Source: Pontederia crassipes (lineage: Eukaryota; Streptophyta; Magnoliopsida; Commelinales; Pontederiaceae). From it: DNA of 64,000 nt. Both the position numbers and the translations under genes were made by a program. The notes beneath the pieces are model-generated. The model saw only the letters and a list, made by a program, of their open reading frames with translations. It was not told the DNA's origin and searched no databases. The stretch spans positions 4,637,001 through 4,701,000 of the forward strand of contig JAUKPH010000022.1 of assembly GCA_030549335.1 (NCBI GenBank), written 5' to 3'. Of this stretch, positions 23,401-35,770 are shown in pieces. Every line of letters begins with the position of its first letter. The first letter of the stretch is position 1.

Positions 23401-24744
23401 AAGACACTAAAATAGGGAGCTTCTTAGGAGGCCACCCAAGTATATGAATTACTAATATCCTTTTGTTGTCGCAGGAATATGCAAGAGAAAAAATGAATTC
23501 AATTACATTATCCACTAAACTAAATATCAAATCATCAACATTTGTGGATCCAAAAGATGCCTACCTCTCATTTGAAAAATTGAACACCTACCCAACCCTC
23601 TCCCTTGCTTGAACGAATCAGCATTGAGGACAATGTTAATGATAAGCTTAAGGGACGTATCTGGTATTTTTTTAACACTATTAGCATGCTTTAATTTCAT
23701 TTTAAAGCTAATATCTTATTTATAGCCAGGTTATCACTGTCATAGTTTCCTAACTTAGTTTAATTGGTTATCGATTTTGACTAAGTAGCTCAGCTCAACT
23801 CAACTCATGTTATCATTTGTGCTCATCATTGTTAAGCAAAAGACCTTTAGTATAACAACTAGTACACTCCAACACCAACTAATCATTAATTTGGTTGTTA
23901 ATATTTTTGCTTCAATCAGCTCACATTCAGATGCATTTGTGCTCATCATTGTTAAGCAAAAGATCTTTAGTATAACAACTAGTACACTCCAACACCAAGT
24001 AATCATTAATTTGATTGTTAATATTTTTGCTTCAATCAGCTCACATTCAGATGCATTTGAACTCATTTCAACTGAAATTGATCTTTTTGTGGGTGGCACT
24101 CGCTAACACTCATGAGTTGGTAAAAAATTAGAAGATGTCTAGAATGGAATAAGGATTTTGCGGCTATGTTAAATAGAAAAAAAACTTGACTCTTTGAATT
24201 AAGGAGTCTAAACCTTACTTGAGTTGAACTGTTGTTCTCTTTGTAAACAAAAAGAAAAGAATGAAAAAAGTGAAGAAAAAAAAGGAAAAAGAAAAGTTAC
24301 ATTTTGCATTGCATGCATGCATGAATATAAGAGTTAAATCTAAAAGGAAGCTCTCTTTGAATAAATTCATGATTTTTATCCTGTTGACCAACATGAATAA
24401 AAGTTAAGTTTCTAACCTATTTATTTGCATTATCATGGATAAAAGTAATTTTTGTTCATCAAAATATTGACAGTTCAACCTTTTTCATAAAATTAAAATT
24501 TCTAAAAATCAAATTAGTTATTGTTAGTACTTTTTTCATGACTTAAATTTACTTTGTCTCTGTGATTCCTCAGCAAGAAATTGTGAATTGGAAAGTAATA
24601 ACAAGGAGTGTTAGTAAAGTGAGAAACTCATCTAATTCTACTCAGTTGAACCTGAATTCTTCTGTGAATTGTTTAATTCAATCTTGTTCTTAATATCTGA
24701 ATGTTTTGTTTGATGACAAGTAAAAGATTAATCTTGGGAGAGTT
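23401..24744 (+). mobile_element. Athila-like 3' untranslated region with 120-bp tandem repeat
   Basis: Non-coding region between pol and the 3' LTR. It contains the 'gcattgaggacaatgttaatg' landmark near 23613-23633, common in this lineage, and the purine-rich tract before the LTR (cttgggagagtt, about 24733-24744). No env-like frame is recognisable. Confidence 0.6.
23821..24060. repeat. 120-bp perfect-period tandem duplication
   Basis: 23821-23940 and 23941-24060 differ at only a few positions (for example gacctttag / gatctttag). Because 120 is a multiple of 3, both strands stay open across it, giving two mirrored 99-residue frames that are not genes. Confidence 0.9.
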
Positions 24745-26215
24745 TGATAAGATTATACTAAAATTCTACTTAATTTCACTCTTATTTATGTGCATTCAAG
24801 TCTTGAAATTTTCATATTTTGATAATTATACTTAATCTACATGCATTTATCTTTTGTCATAATATAATCTTATCCTTGCACATCGAGTTATATAACATCA
24901 TCATTTACCTCTTATTTGAATTGGAGAAATTGCTATTTGTATTGTTGCATGATCAAAATCAAGTAGAGAAGACAAACAATCTTGAAAAAGAAGAAGGGGA
25001 CCACTCTTTGCAAGTTGCCATAGAGCAGTGAGAAAGAAATCTTTTTGCAAGAAGAGGGACTAGAGGAGAAGGAATGAAAGTTTCCAATGAAAAAATCAAA
25101 GGGTGATGATGATACCATATAAACGGAGGAATGAAAGTTTCAAGAGAAAAAGGGAGCTCTCGGTAGGTCATCTACCATCGACTGGAAGCTGCATTTAGAG
25201 TAGGAAGAACAAAACCAGAGGAGAAGAAAGCAAAGGACACTTCAAGCCGATTCTTCTCCTTATATATCTCAAATGCTTTTGATTATGTTCCTCGTCTATT
25301 TTGTAATAAATTTGACATCTATAAGGAGCTAAATCTTAGCTCTCTTAGGATAATGTAGTAGTTTAATTTATATTTATGGATGGATGATAAAACAATATTT
25401 TGATATTAGTATAACATTCGAATGATTTTGGAACCTATTTTTGTTAATGTGAATCTTATATTGAATGATAACCGAGAAATTGATCTTTAATTCTTTTCTT
25501 TCCTAGAAATGAGGATGTAGTTTCTGTTTCTAATATATCCATGTTGACGTTTGATTTTGGGTTCTCTTGTGTTTAGAAATGAACCAAGGGTATTAATACT
25601 AGTTTCTGAATTTGATTATTTTATAATATGAGTTGAATTCTTTTCTAATCAACCTAACTAACATTCATATGAAAAAGTATGATATTTAGTTATAAGTCTA
25701 ATGTATTGTGAGAGCAGTTTTTATATGTTGAATCTGACATGATTATTATTGTTAAGTTATTCTAATACATCCATATCAAAATATTAGATGAACCACATTC
25801 TTAAGAAAACTTTCCATTAATTGTTAATCTACTTTAAGACTTTCAGCTAAGTAGTTAGCTATAATTCTATATCACTATTTTAGTTTGATTTTGCTTTTGT
25901 CTTTCCCCTGTTGCTTAGTTATTATTTTAGTCTTTTTAGTTTAGGATTAAATTAAATTAATTAGTGAATCTTAGATTTAAATCATTACGGATACGACATT
26001 CGAGTCTACTACTCTGTTTGTGCACTACCCTTGGACCTTGTTCAATTTTTAGTTGTAACGCCTAAATCTTGTTTAATTTTTAATCGTATATAGTCCACGT
26101 CTAGATCTTAGTCTACTTCTTGTTCTAAAAGGTCTATGCCTAAACTAAAGTCTTTTACATTTTGTACTTTGAGTCTAATAAATCAATTAGTTAATTGCAC
26201 TCATAAAACCCATCA
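24745..26215 (+). mobile_element. 3' LTR of the Athila-like element, ~1.47 kb
   Basis: Begins TGATAAGATTATAC directly after the purine tract. It carries the 'ttacggatacgacattcgagt' landmark near 25986-26006, usual for the 3' half of such LTRs, and ends ...AAACCCATCA. Small frames at 24819-25171 are not genes. The 3' end is inferred from the TG...CA rule; no partner LTR is available to check it. Confidence 0.6.
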
Positions 26216-26393
26216 TAGTACGCCCATACTTTTCACATAAACACATGAGACTGTCGAAATATCTTAGCATCTCCAATGCAAATTGTTTGGGCAAGTTATG
26301 TCTCTCAAGACTTTAAGAGTCTGTTTGATTCAAATTTCCTTAAGGAAATAAAAAAACAAATGCGAAAAAATTAGGGTAAGGGAAAAAAGGAGA

Positions 26394-26398
26394 ATGGG
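26394..26398. other. Target site duplication ATGGG (left) of nested solo LTR
   Basis: ATGGG at 26394-26398 and again at 36105-36109, directly outside TGTAACACCCCC and ...GGACGGACATTACA. Confidence 0.88.
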
Positions 26399-27193
26399 TG
26401 TAACACCCCCAAATCGCCTTTGCCACATGACAAGATCTAACTTGAGGGTCGCTACTAACAATACTATGCTTTGATCAAAACCTTAACTTTGATCGGTCCT
26501 TTGACCATAATACAATATAAGCGGAAGACTTAAAGAACTACTATTAAATATATCAATAATTGCGAAAGTCCAATAGAATATCTAATCGATGACATCAATT
26601 GCTAAAGCAGAAGTTTAAAGTAAAGAGACAAGGACAATGTCCTAAGACTACTCCATGTGCACATCACCATCACGAATATCGTCAGTCGCTTGAGCTCATC
26701 TTTCATTACTCTGATTACTTGTAGGGGAAACAATAACCCATGACTTCGCAACCTAGTAGGTGGATAATAAACCAATAGATAAATAATAACAATAAAGAAG
26801 CATGGAGTTAGTCTAATCATAGTCATAATCATCAATACAAATCAATGGAAAGAAATCAATGTCATACTTTAACATAAATCAATTCTATAGTATGTGTATT
26901 GAATCAATACTATGCATCAAATAAGATCAATGAAAGAAAGAAGGCTAAGCTCTGAGTAAATCAATGTAATAACTAATAAAGAACAATACCCTGGATGGTT
27001 CATCGATACAATGTCTATGAGTAAAATCACAATCTATGATAAACACTATTGAGGATCCAATGGAAGAAAGCAATATTTTGATTATCAATGGTAGAGGTCG
27101 ATGTGATGTCTATACATAGAATCAAGTTGAGTTTGAGCGATGCAATAAAACATGATGTAAGGACAATAACAATCCAACATGATGGTCAAGGTC

Positions 27194-27910
27194 AATGTTA
27201 TCAAAACTAGACCAGACCGGCCAGTTCAACTGGTTCAATCGTGAACCGGCCGATAATCCTGTTCGGTTTGATATCAAAATCATTTTTAATGTTGAACCGG
27301 CCAAAACCAATTGAACTAGGCCGGTTGAATCGGTTCAAATCAAGTTTTGAAAAATAAAAATGATAAAATAGGAAAGTTAAGAAAGAAAAAAGGAAAGGAA
27401 TATAAGAAAGGTAAAAAATGGAGGGAGTATGATATGTATAAAATTAAATAGGAATTGAAATAGAAAAGGTAAGTATTCAAAATTGATTAACATTAAAATG
27501 GAAAATTATTTAAGGGCATAAATAAAGGAAATAAAAAGGAAAGTGTTAAAGAAAAAAGAAATAAGAATAATTTAGGATAAAATTTATTAATATAACATCT
27601 AGAATTAATAAATAATAGATACTAAATTAATAATAATCTATTTATATTTATATTTTAATCATTATTATTTATCATTATTAAAATTTTTAATAAATAAAAT
27701 TATGTTATATTAGTTTTTAATATTTTTAATAGGTTATTAGTACAATATTCATATATTATATCATATAACTTATATTATATCCTTATAATTATTATAAAAT
27801 AATATTATTTTAATAAAATTCAGTTCAATCCAATCGAACCCGATTGGACCAGTCCAAACGCCATCCAGTAAGGAGTTCAGTCTGGTCGCGGATCCGATTT
27901 TGAAAACATT
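27194..27910. mobile_element. Terminal-inverted-repeat element (~717 bp), non-autonomous
   Basis: Ends AATGTTATCAAAACTAGACC and GGATCCGATTTTGAAAACATT are inverse with mismatches. They are rich in 'ccggccagttcaactggttc'-type repeats near the left end and 'ccaatcgaacccgattgg' near the right. The direct repeat tcaaggtcaatgt lies at 27186-27198 and 27913-27925, overlapping the element end. The duplication is therefore 8 bp or longer, which leaves hAT and Mutator-like both possible. No coding capacity; the AT-rich core (27560-27830) is featureless. Confidence 0.6.
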
Positions 27911-28899
27911 GATCAAGGTCAATGTGATAGATCAATTCAATGCTCTAGATTACTTTACTCTGTATTTCGATATAGATATGCTCTGAATCAATGTGCATAT
28001 TTCTATGCTTTATCTATGCTCTGAGTGTATTTTCAATGCTATTAGTGAAAGTTGTAATCAACTTATTTGTCTTTGATATTTCTATGTTGTCATTGATTAA
28101 CATATTCGTTGCAATGAGGTGCTATGTACTTCATGAGACCAGTGATTGTGCACATCACGGTGATCATCATCTCTAAAGGGGAGGGTATCCTCTTTCGTTA
28201 CACGATGGGAAGAAATCATGAACGAGGATAAATTATCCCCAAACACTGACTGCAATGTAATACCATGAGCTCCTGTCAATCCGTGACATGAGCACCCAAG
28301 CTTTTATCTTTAGTTAATTAGATTCTCATCTTCGTCCGGATTGGGACAATCATAACGATGCCATGACAACAATCAAGATAACAATGTCATATAATCAGAT
28401 GGAATCAAATGGAATTTTAAACTCTGGATGTACTCTATGCAATGACAATGTTCTAGATATGTATAATCATATAATCAATAAGATCAGAGAGTAATAAACC
28501 CTTGGATATAACATATGCAATGAGGTAGAATTAATCAAGTTTAATTAGGCAATCAATCCAAATGGTAATATGGGATAGCCATCGGATTTTGGTCATGAAC
28601 TGTGAATTAGTAATTATCAGTAAAATATGATTAATCATTCAATGGCCAATCAATTAGGAATAATCAACAATACAATTATCAATGACGATATCAATATAAT
28701 GAATCACAACAACAAACCACAATATAATGCACTTTGTCCATTGTAGCAAGATATATCATAATTCATAAATCAAGATTCAAACAATAATCAATTCAAAGTA
28801 TAAACATAACATAACTTTTAACAAAAATAAGATGCAGATATCATGAGTTAGCATTAAAATAATAATAAAACAAATATTACATCATATTATGTCGTCATT

Positions 28900-29200
28900 C
28901 CCGAACACGTGCCGGTTGGATCTGACCTGGGCCGGGTTCTTCAATGGAAAGTTCCTCGGCCCAACTCGGGCCGAGTATGATTCGAACTCGGTTGTCCTCT
29001 AGTGTATCCATGACGAAACTTGGGCCGGGTTTTGTGGAGCCTGACCGGGGTTTCGATACTACGCACACGTCGGTGATGGCACGGACGGGGTAGCATTGAA
29101 CCCGGGGCGGGTTTGCTTATTTCGCCCGACGATGTATACTCTCGGGGCGAGCTCTCCAAACTCGGGCCGGGTTCTGGGATTCTGACGAGAACAGTGACGC
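28900..29200. repeat. Array of gggcc-centred palindromes in the solo LTR
   Basis: GC-rich island with repeated 'actcgggccgggtt' variants, including the odd palindrome actcgggccgagt (28964-28976). The LTR is on the minus strand, so this lies in its 5' third. Confidence 0.6.
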
Positions 29201-29479
29201 CGACTGCTTGGTTTCCAACATAATTTCACCATAATAAACTTCTTAGGATAAAGTAATCATATAGGACGGACAATGGATGATAGGAGAATGCTGTGACTCT
29301 AATTGTACCATAACATCATACAAATTTATTGTTAAAATTGATCCAAATGTCGATCCAATAAGCCACCTATCTTTGTTACGTGTTTCTTCTTGAATTCTTC
29401 TCGTTTCAGGTTTCTACTCATTCGTTTCCCACACCAACAGCCTCCTGAGATTCCCCTATCACTACAAAAAAAGATTGAT

Positions 29480-30150
29480 TTCCGACGGTTGATTTTCGAC
29501 GGGTAGAAATTCGTCTGAAATACCGATGGATTTTTTGGCGGATCCAATAAACCGTCAAAATTTTCATCTGGTATTTTTTGACGGTTCTAGCCGTCTAAAC
29601 TTTCGACGGTTCAGAATTCGTCGAAACTTTCCGTCAAAAATTTTGATGATCGTAACCGTCGATGATGTTAAAACTGGCTAATCAGTTTCCATGCTGGTTT
29701 TTCGACAGTTCAGACCGTCGAAAGTTTCGACAGTTCACCTATCCGTCGAAGCTTCCAGCGGTCTTAGCCGTCGAAATATTTTAACATTGGTCGTATTATT
29801 ATTTTATTTTTCGACGATTCCGACCATCGAAAGTTGCGACGTTTGGCGGAACCGTCGATATTTCGGTGGTCAGACCCGTCGGAATGTTAACTGATTTAAA
29901 TTAGTTAAAATATTTTACTTTAATTTTTTTTCGATGGTTTTAACCATCGAAAATGGAAATTTATAATTTATACAATTTTGTTCAGTTGACATATATTATT
30001 ATATATATCGATGGCTAAAACTGTCGAAAGTTTCGACGGTTTAGGGAACCGTTGAAAGTTTCGATGATTCATCCAGCGGGTTTGACCGTCTTAATTTGAA
30101 TTAATAATATATTATATTTACCTATGTTGCGACAGTTACGACCATCGAAA
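29480..30150. repeat. Left subterminal motif array of the CACTA element
   Basis: More than 15 copies of ttcgacggtt / aaccgtcgaaa in both directions, spaced roughly 20-50 bp. Their mirror set is at 35410-35770. These are the expected TNPA-type binding sites. Confidence 0.8.
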
Positions 30151-30282
30151 ACTGGCTATATAAATACCCGACCCCACTGTCACTTTCTCCGTTTCGATCC
30201 CTCTGCCTCTCTTCCCCAAATCCGTCCCCCCTCTGCCTTTCGTCCGCCGGCAACCTCCGCCCGACCTGCATTGCCTTCCCTC

Positions 30283-30450
30283 GCCGCCTGAAGCTATCGT
30301 TCGCTGCCTGAAGCTCTCGTCCACCGCCCGAAGCTCTCGTTCGCTGCCTGAAGCCCTCGTCCACCGCCCGAAGCTCTCGTCCGCCGCCCGAAGCTCTCGT
30401 CCGTCGCCCGAAGCTCTCGTCCGCCGCCCGAAGCTCTCGTCCGCCGTGTA
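30283..30450. repeat. 21-bp minisatellite, about 8 units
   Basis: Unit cgaagctctcgtccgccgccc with variants, period 21. Because the period is a multiple of 3, all frames stay open and produce low-complexity Arg/Gly/Ala frames on the minus strand. Confidence 0.88.
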
Positions 30451-30479
30451 GGTAGGCTCCGATTAAGACCCTCCATGCT

Positions 30480-30790
30480 CTCTCCGCCCTCCCAGATTCG
30501 GCCGCCCTCCGCGCGGCGGCCAGATCCGGCCGCCCTCCGCAGCGGCGGCCAGACCCGGCCGCCCTCTGCACAGCGGCCGTGCGGAGGGCGGCCGCCCTTT
30601 GTGCGAGGCGGCCAGATCCGGCCGCCCTCTGCACGCGGCGGCTAGATCCATCCGGCCGCCCTCTGCGCGCGGCGGCCAGACCCAGCCGCCCTCCGCGCGT
30701 GGTGGCCAGATCCGGCCGTCCTCCACGCTTGGTGGCGAGATCCGGCCGCCCTCCGCGCAGATCCAGCCGCCCTCCGCACGCGGCGGCCAA
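30480..30790. repeat. GC-rich minisatellite (agatccggccgccctc units)
   Basis: About 12 units of 22-28 bp: gcggcggccagatccggccg-ccctccgcgc with variants. This explains the 222-residue minus frame (30122-30790), which is not a gene. Confidence 0.85.
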
Positions 30791-30799
30791 ATCCGGTTA

Positions 30800-32130
30800 T
30801 TCCTAAAAATCAAATAATTCATTTTTTTCTTTGTGACTTCATTAATGAAAATCAAATGAAATCCTTAGATATAATAAGGTATTTTAGCACATAGCGTTCA
30901 CAAATAATGCAACAGATGATGATATTTTTACAAATTTGATGTTCTGCAACATGTTGTCTGATGGCTAAACAATGATCAGCAAAAGATTGCATTCGAAATG
31001 CGGTCAACATTGCAAAATGAGACGGCAAAGTTCGAAAAGGACTCGTTTGGCTACTGGGAACCTGCCAGATGGCCCTTTCAGTTTAAAAGGATTAACATGG
31101 AGCAACCAGCTTGAAAGAAATTGTGGTCATCCTCTGAACAACAATAGTGGCATCTTCAAAAAGATTACAGTTAGGAATAGCATAAAATTTGCAACATATT
31201 CCACCTCTTAATGGCACATTAGATATGCACAATCTAATAAATGATACTAACAAAATCTGTTGCACTGAAACCAAGGACTCGTGTTCAAATTATGGGGAAA
31301 GCCACACCATCCTCTAAATTATGAAAACTATTCTAACACATTTTATTACTTAAAAGAGTATCTGTTTAACTAATGAGAAGAAAAAAAGAGAGAATTCTTT
31401 TTCTGTCAAACCTTACAGATGAACTATTAAAAAACTATTAATTTATTCTATCAGATAAATAAAACTGATTGTAAACCATAGAACTTGCAAAGAAAAGATT
31501 GAACAACTAAAGGATTTCCTTCCAAACTTATGTTATATCTTTTCTCGTAGTTGCAATCTACTATTCGTCACTTCATTTGTGAACTGTTCCTTTTTTGGTG
31601 GAAGAAAGGATTTTTTCTTTTTTTCATTTATTGATCTTCATAATCTTGCTTTTATGCAGATGATGACTAATGTCACGCTCATGTTGTATTTTTATCTTAC
31701 GACTATCGGAATCTTGTATTACGACTGTTGTTATCTTATGGATTATTCATTTACGACTAATATTGATGTTGTATCATAATGGTATTGTCAAATTATCATC
31801 TCACCATATTGTTTGATGCTTTAGCGATGCATGTTGACAATCAATCGGAACGACGGATGCCTGACGAGGATGGTGCATTTTCATATTTGCTTCCATCTCA
31901 TGATTGTTTGATATAATAATCACAATTGTATGTATAAACTTATTCGAATTAATTTGTTTATTTTTTTGTAAGTGCTTTCGGATATTAGAAATTGGTTCTC
32001 GAGTTATACGTACAATTTCATTTCTGAAGATGCGACACAAGGCGTAGCCGAACATAGTCAGGTCGAGACGTTGTGACATTAGAGTTTTGTATCAATTGTA
32101 AATTTTACTTGGATTAAATTTTGTATCAGA
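30800..32130. other. CACTA interior without recognisable gene
   Basis: AT-rich. Short frames at 30972-31274, 31579-31779 and 31801-32079 have no recognisable domain. It may contain promoter and leader of the TNPA-like gene. Confidence 0.4.
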
Positions 32131-32139
32131 TGTTTCATT

Positions 32140-33620
32140 TTGGCAAAAGAAAAAAATAAGGGAAAGGAGCCAGTCGTCCCTAGAGCTGTGACTACTCCGT
32201 CGGCTCCTAGATCAGTCGACATTCGCATAATAGAACTTTCATCTCCTCCGCCGGCTCCTTCCTCTCACGCTGATATTGAGGACCTGGAGACATAATTGCC
32301 GAAAGAACTCATTAGAGCTCCTTCTTCCGTGGAAGGCTCAGACCAGGCTTCGTCAAATCGTGTGCACAAAGCATACGTACAGCCATATGTGAATCTAGGG
32401 TAAGTGTTATTTTATGTATTTCGAATCCTTATTCATTTTATGATTCACCAATCGCATTTTATAATTTTGTATTCTTTCAGGTTTGTACCGTCAAAACCCA
32501 CGGCTGCGGTAGTTACTAAAGTGTTGCGACATAGGTACACTGAAGCGTGGCTTACATGGAGGGAAGTTCCTTATGCCACGAGACATATGCTATTTAATGA
32601 ATTTCAGGTGTCCTTAAAAGCCATCATGGTCATTAAAATTTATCTTCGTAATACTTTAATTATTTTTATACATATGCAGGCTGATGTGTGGTGGGAGCCT
32701 GAGAATATGGAACAAATGTGGAAGGCTTTTAATTCCCGGTGCTCGAAGAGATTGTCCGCGATGCTTTCGGAAGCTCGAGCTGCTGGGGAACGGCCCAATT
32801 GGATCCCCGAGGCCATTTGGATCGATTTACTACAAAAGTGGTCCACCGAGGAGTACAAATTGAAATGCGAAAAAGTAAAAACAAGTCGAGAGTTCGACCA
32901 GGGAGCATGCTTGCATTCGTGCGGATGTGTATCCACGAGCACGATTACTAAGAAAATGATAAGGTCTTTCAATATTGTGTCGACAAAATATTATACTTTA
33001 TTCGACAAATTATTATTCTATTGCAGGAGAAAGAGATGGGTAGATCACCTACTCAGGACGAAGTATTTCTCCGAACTCATCAGAAGAAGAACAAAGAATG
33101 AGTTTCAGATTATGCTCGGGAGACATATGTACGTAAAATTATGTGCCACTTTTTTTTCTAAATTTCAAGTAAATCTATAAGATAGTAAAATCGTCGTTTA
33201 TAGTTAATTATTTTTTAGATGCTTATGATTTTTTTCCTAATTTCAGGAGTCTTTCAAAACAAAAGAAGTCGATCACATTACGCAAGCCACGCAGGAGGGG
33301 ACCACACCGCTGACCCCAAGACAACTTTGGACGGACCACGTCGGCGTGAAGAAGGGTCACATATACGGCCTCGGATCTTCTGTGAGTACAACAAATATTG
33401 GATATGGTCGTAAATCTACTTTAGGTTTAGCTTCCTCTGGTCAAGGTATGCAACAAATGATGGATGAGATGAGGCATTCGATTAGGGAAGAGGTCAGACA
33501 AAAGAGATTACGCAAGAGCTCATAAAGGAGTTCGAAGAACGTGAACGTCGTACCAAGTCTGAAATGAAGAAAATGGTGCATGCCATCATGCATGGCGAAT
33601 TCAACGACGAGGATGCCGAG
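32140..33620 (+). pseudogene. CACTA TNPA-like protein (plant Transposase_24/Ptta type), five-exon relic
   Basis: Exon 1 (about 32137-32400) encodes a basic start (KNKGKEPVVPRA) and a Ser/Pro-rich part with one TAA near 32296. Intron 1 ends tattctttcag. Exon 2 (32481-32607) has VLRHRYTEAWLTWREVPYA. Exon 3 (32680-32962) has the family core: ADVWWEPENMEQMWKAFNSR, KRLSAMLSEARAAGERPNWI and AIWIDLLQKW. Exon 4 (about 33027-33124) has GRSPTQDEVFLRTHQKKNKE followed by a TGA. Exon 5 (about 33248-33620) has PLTPRQLWTDHVGVKKGHIY, then QQMMDEMRHSIREEV. Role in the family: DNA binding to subterminal motifs. Intron 2 is 72 bp and in frame, so a single 258-residue frame (32404-33180) runs through introns misleadingly. 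Two stops make it a probable pseudogene. Confidence 0.8.
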
Positions 33621-35400
33621 GTAGATTCATTTGATTTAATTTTTGTGAAATTTGCTTTAATCTGTAGTCTAATATATGTGATGTAGAAGATGCATTAATA
33701 GTTTGGATGAAATTTTACTCCTCATTAGATTAGCATGCACTTTGACATTATACATATATTGCTCCTATCATTTTGGGTGTCACAGCACTAGAGAATCTTT
33801 CCTTAATTTTACTGCTCTAAGGAAAAAGTAATTGGAGTAATTAAGAGCCCTTTGATGATGTAGGCAGTGTTTTTATGGTTTGAATAAATGCTCTCACTAA
33901 TACATATAAATACATATTTATGATGGCCTATGCATATGATTAATTAATGTATTGAATATAACTCCATGGAGAAAGATAATATTTGAGTTCTGCTATAATT
34001 ACTTTTGTCTTCCTAGAAATGTATTCGAATACTTTGTTTGGGGGGCATGGACAATTTTTCTGCACTGGGAAACCATCATTTAGATTTCCTACCTTGGTTA
34101 TATTTTGAGGTGCATGTTTCTTGACTTTTTCACTCATCTTTACTTTTTTTGCCGCGAGGATGTTTATTCTGCGATTTAGAGGCGTATAATGTTATTGCTT
34201 CAGAGCATAACTCAGGTTGCAAATGATAACACAAGAACTGTTATAATTACTTTTGCTTGTAACTTTATGAATGCAAGAAAATCGATATTTGATTTATTGA
34301 ACTTTCCGTGCACTAAATTACATTTATACAAGAGTTATCAACATAATTTGGCATAATTTTTGCAAACAATGAAGATGTTGCTGGTGCAAGTTCTGACGGC
34401 TTTAAAACAACATCATTTACAGCTGTTATGGCTCCAATTACGGGTTCAATAGATAACACTGAAGAAAAAAATGGTTAAAATATGATAGTGAATGCACTAA
34501 AAGATGTTTATCATGCAGATAAATAGACATTTTGAACTTTCTGAGACTGTTGGACTTATGTTTGTCATGTTGTGGAAATTTTAACACTTTATAGTATTGT
34601 GATCTTGGTATATATTTTTCGTTTTCAATCTTGATAGGTATGTAGTTTAACAGCAATGATGAATAACTGAAAACAAACAGTAAAACCGGCTCACAGCTTC
34701 CTCCATCTATGAAATTTGCAAAAGATTTAAGAAGATGTTGATTTTTGTAAGAAAATCGTGTGTGAATAGAAAATGACTGATGTAAACCATGCACCAACTA
34801 GCACATAATTGAAGAAAAATATCAGGAATCAGAGCCCATGGAAACTGCAAAATAGGCATTCATGCATTCCAAGTATTTTGGTTTTGTTTCTATAGAACAT
34901 TGTTTGCGTGCAAGTCAATAGCAGTTCATCAAATTCGTTTTAATATGAAATTTGCAAAAATAGAATCATCTACTTACGGAAGGGATAATTCCATATAAGT
35001 GGGACAATTTGATCAACAAGGTATATGGATGCTAAAAAAAGATGCAACTGATCGAATCCTTATTCATATTTTCTTTGCAGGTATGTGGGTACTAACTTTC
35101 TCAATTCTCTTTGCAAGTATAGTGATGTTTGAATTGTCTTGTGAAAAGCTCTTCAGATCCGACGGGAAAGGAGAGACTCATCTTTGCTTTGTAATGGTGT
35201 TTGTAATGTTTGTGTTATATGTGATGGTTATATGTGTTTGGACAAGGTATATGTTGGAATGTTTGCTTATGTTGGACAATTATAAGTGTTTGGAATGGTT
35301 ATATGTGTTATAAGCTGTGTTTGGATGCTTCTGTTGTATTATATGTTCGGACATTAAATTTCAGCATTTTTTAATATTTTTTTTGTTTCCAGCTGAAAAT
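33621..35400. other. CACTA interior, AT-rich, no recognisable gene
   Basis: Long AT-rich stretch after the TNPA-like relic. The frame at 34999-35313 is built from 'tatgtgttatatgtgatgg' repeats (35130-35320) and is not credible. No DDE transposase motifs seen. Confidence 0.45.
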
Positions 35401-35409
35401 TAATTATCG

Positions 35410-35770
35410 GCAATGAATTTTTCGATACTTATCGACGGTTCTGACCGTCCGTGTAAGCTTTTCAACGATTTGATCCGTCGAAAATCAGCTATGGAGTCGA
35501 CGGGTGAAATCGTCGATATGAGTATTTCGACGGTTTGAACCGTCGATAGTATCGACGGTTAGAACCATCGATACTCAACGTTCGACGGCCCAACCCGCCA
35601 GCTGGACCGTCGGTATTACCGACGAATGTTCTACAACCGTCGCCGCAAATAAATTTGCGATGAGCTTTTTTCGACGGATCAATTCCGTCCGAAAAACCGT
35701 CGGTAATACAGTTACCGACGGTTTTTGGGCTGATTACAGACGGTTTTGACCGTCTGTAATCAACGTTTTT
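35410..35770. repeat. Right subterminal motif array of the CACTA element
   Basis: Dense cgacggtt / aaccgtcg pairs, mirror image of the left array. Confidence 0.8.

Noticed and set aside
23800-24106. Mirrored 99-residue frames on both strands
   Set aside because: Product of a 120-bp tandem repeat in non-coding retrotransposon sequence.
24745-26215. Env-like gene near the Athila-like 3' end
   Set aside because: No membrane protein frame of adequate length; frames at 24819-25171 are short and lie in the LTR.
30122-30790. 222-residue minus-strand open frame
   Set aside because: Arg/Gly/Ala low-complexity translation of two GC-rich minisatellites (21-bp and ~25-bp units); open in several frames on both strands.
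32404-33180. 258-residue plus frame as an intact gene
   Set aside because: It reads through apparent introns of the TNPA-like relic (the 72-bp intron is in frame by chance); splice sites and family alignment argue for separate exons.
34999-35313. 104-residue hydrophobic frame as a membrane protein
   Set aside because: Built from short tatgtgtttg-type repeats in CACTA filler; no start context or conserved motif.
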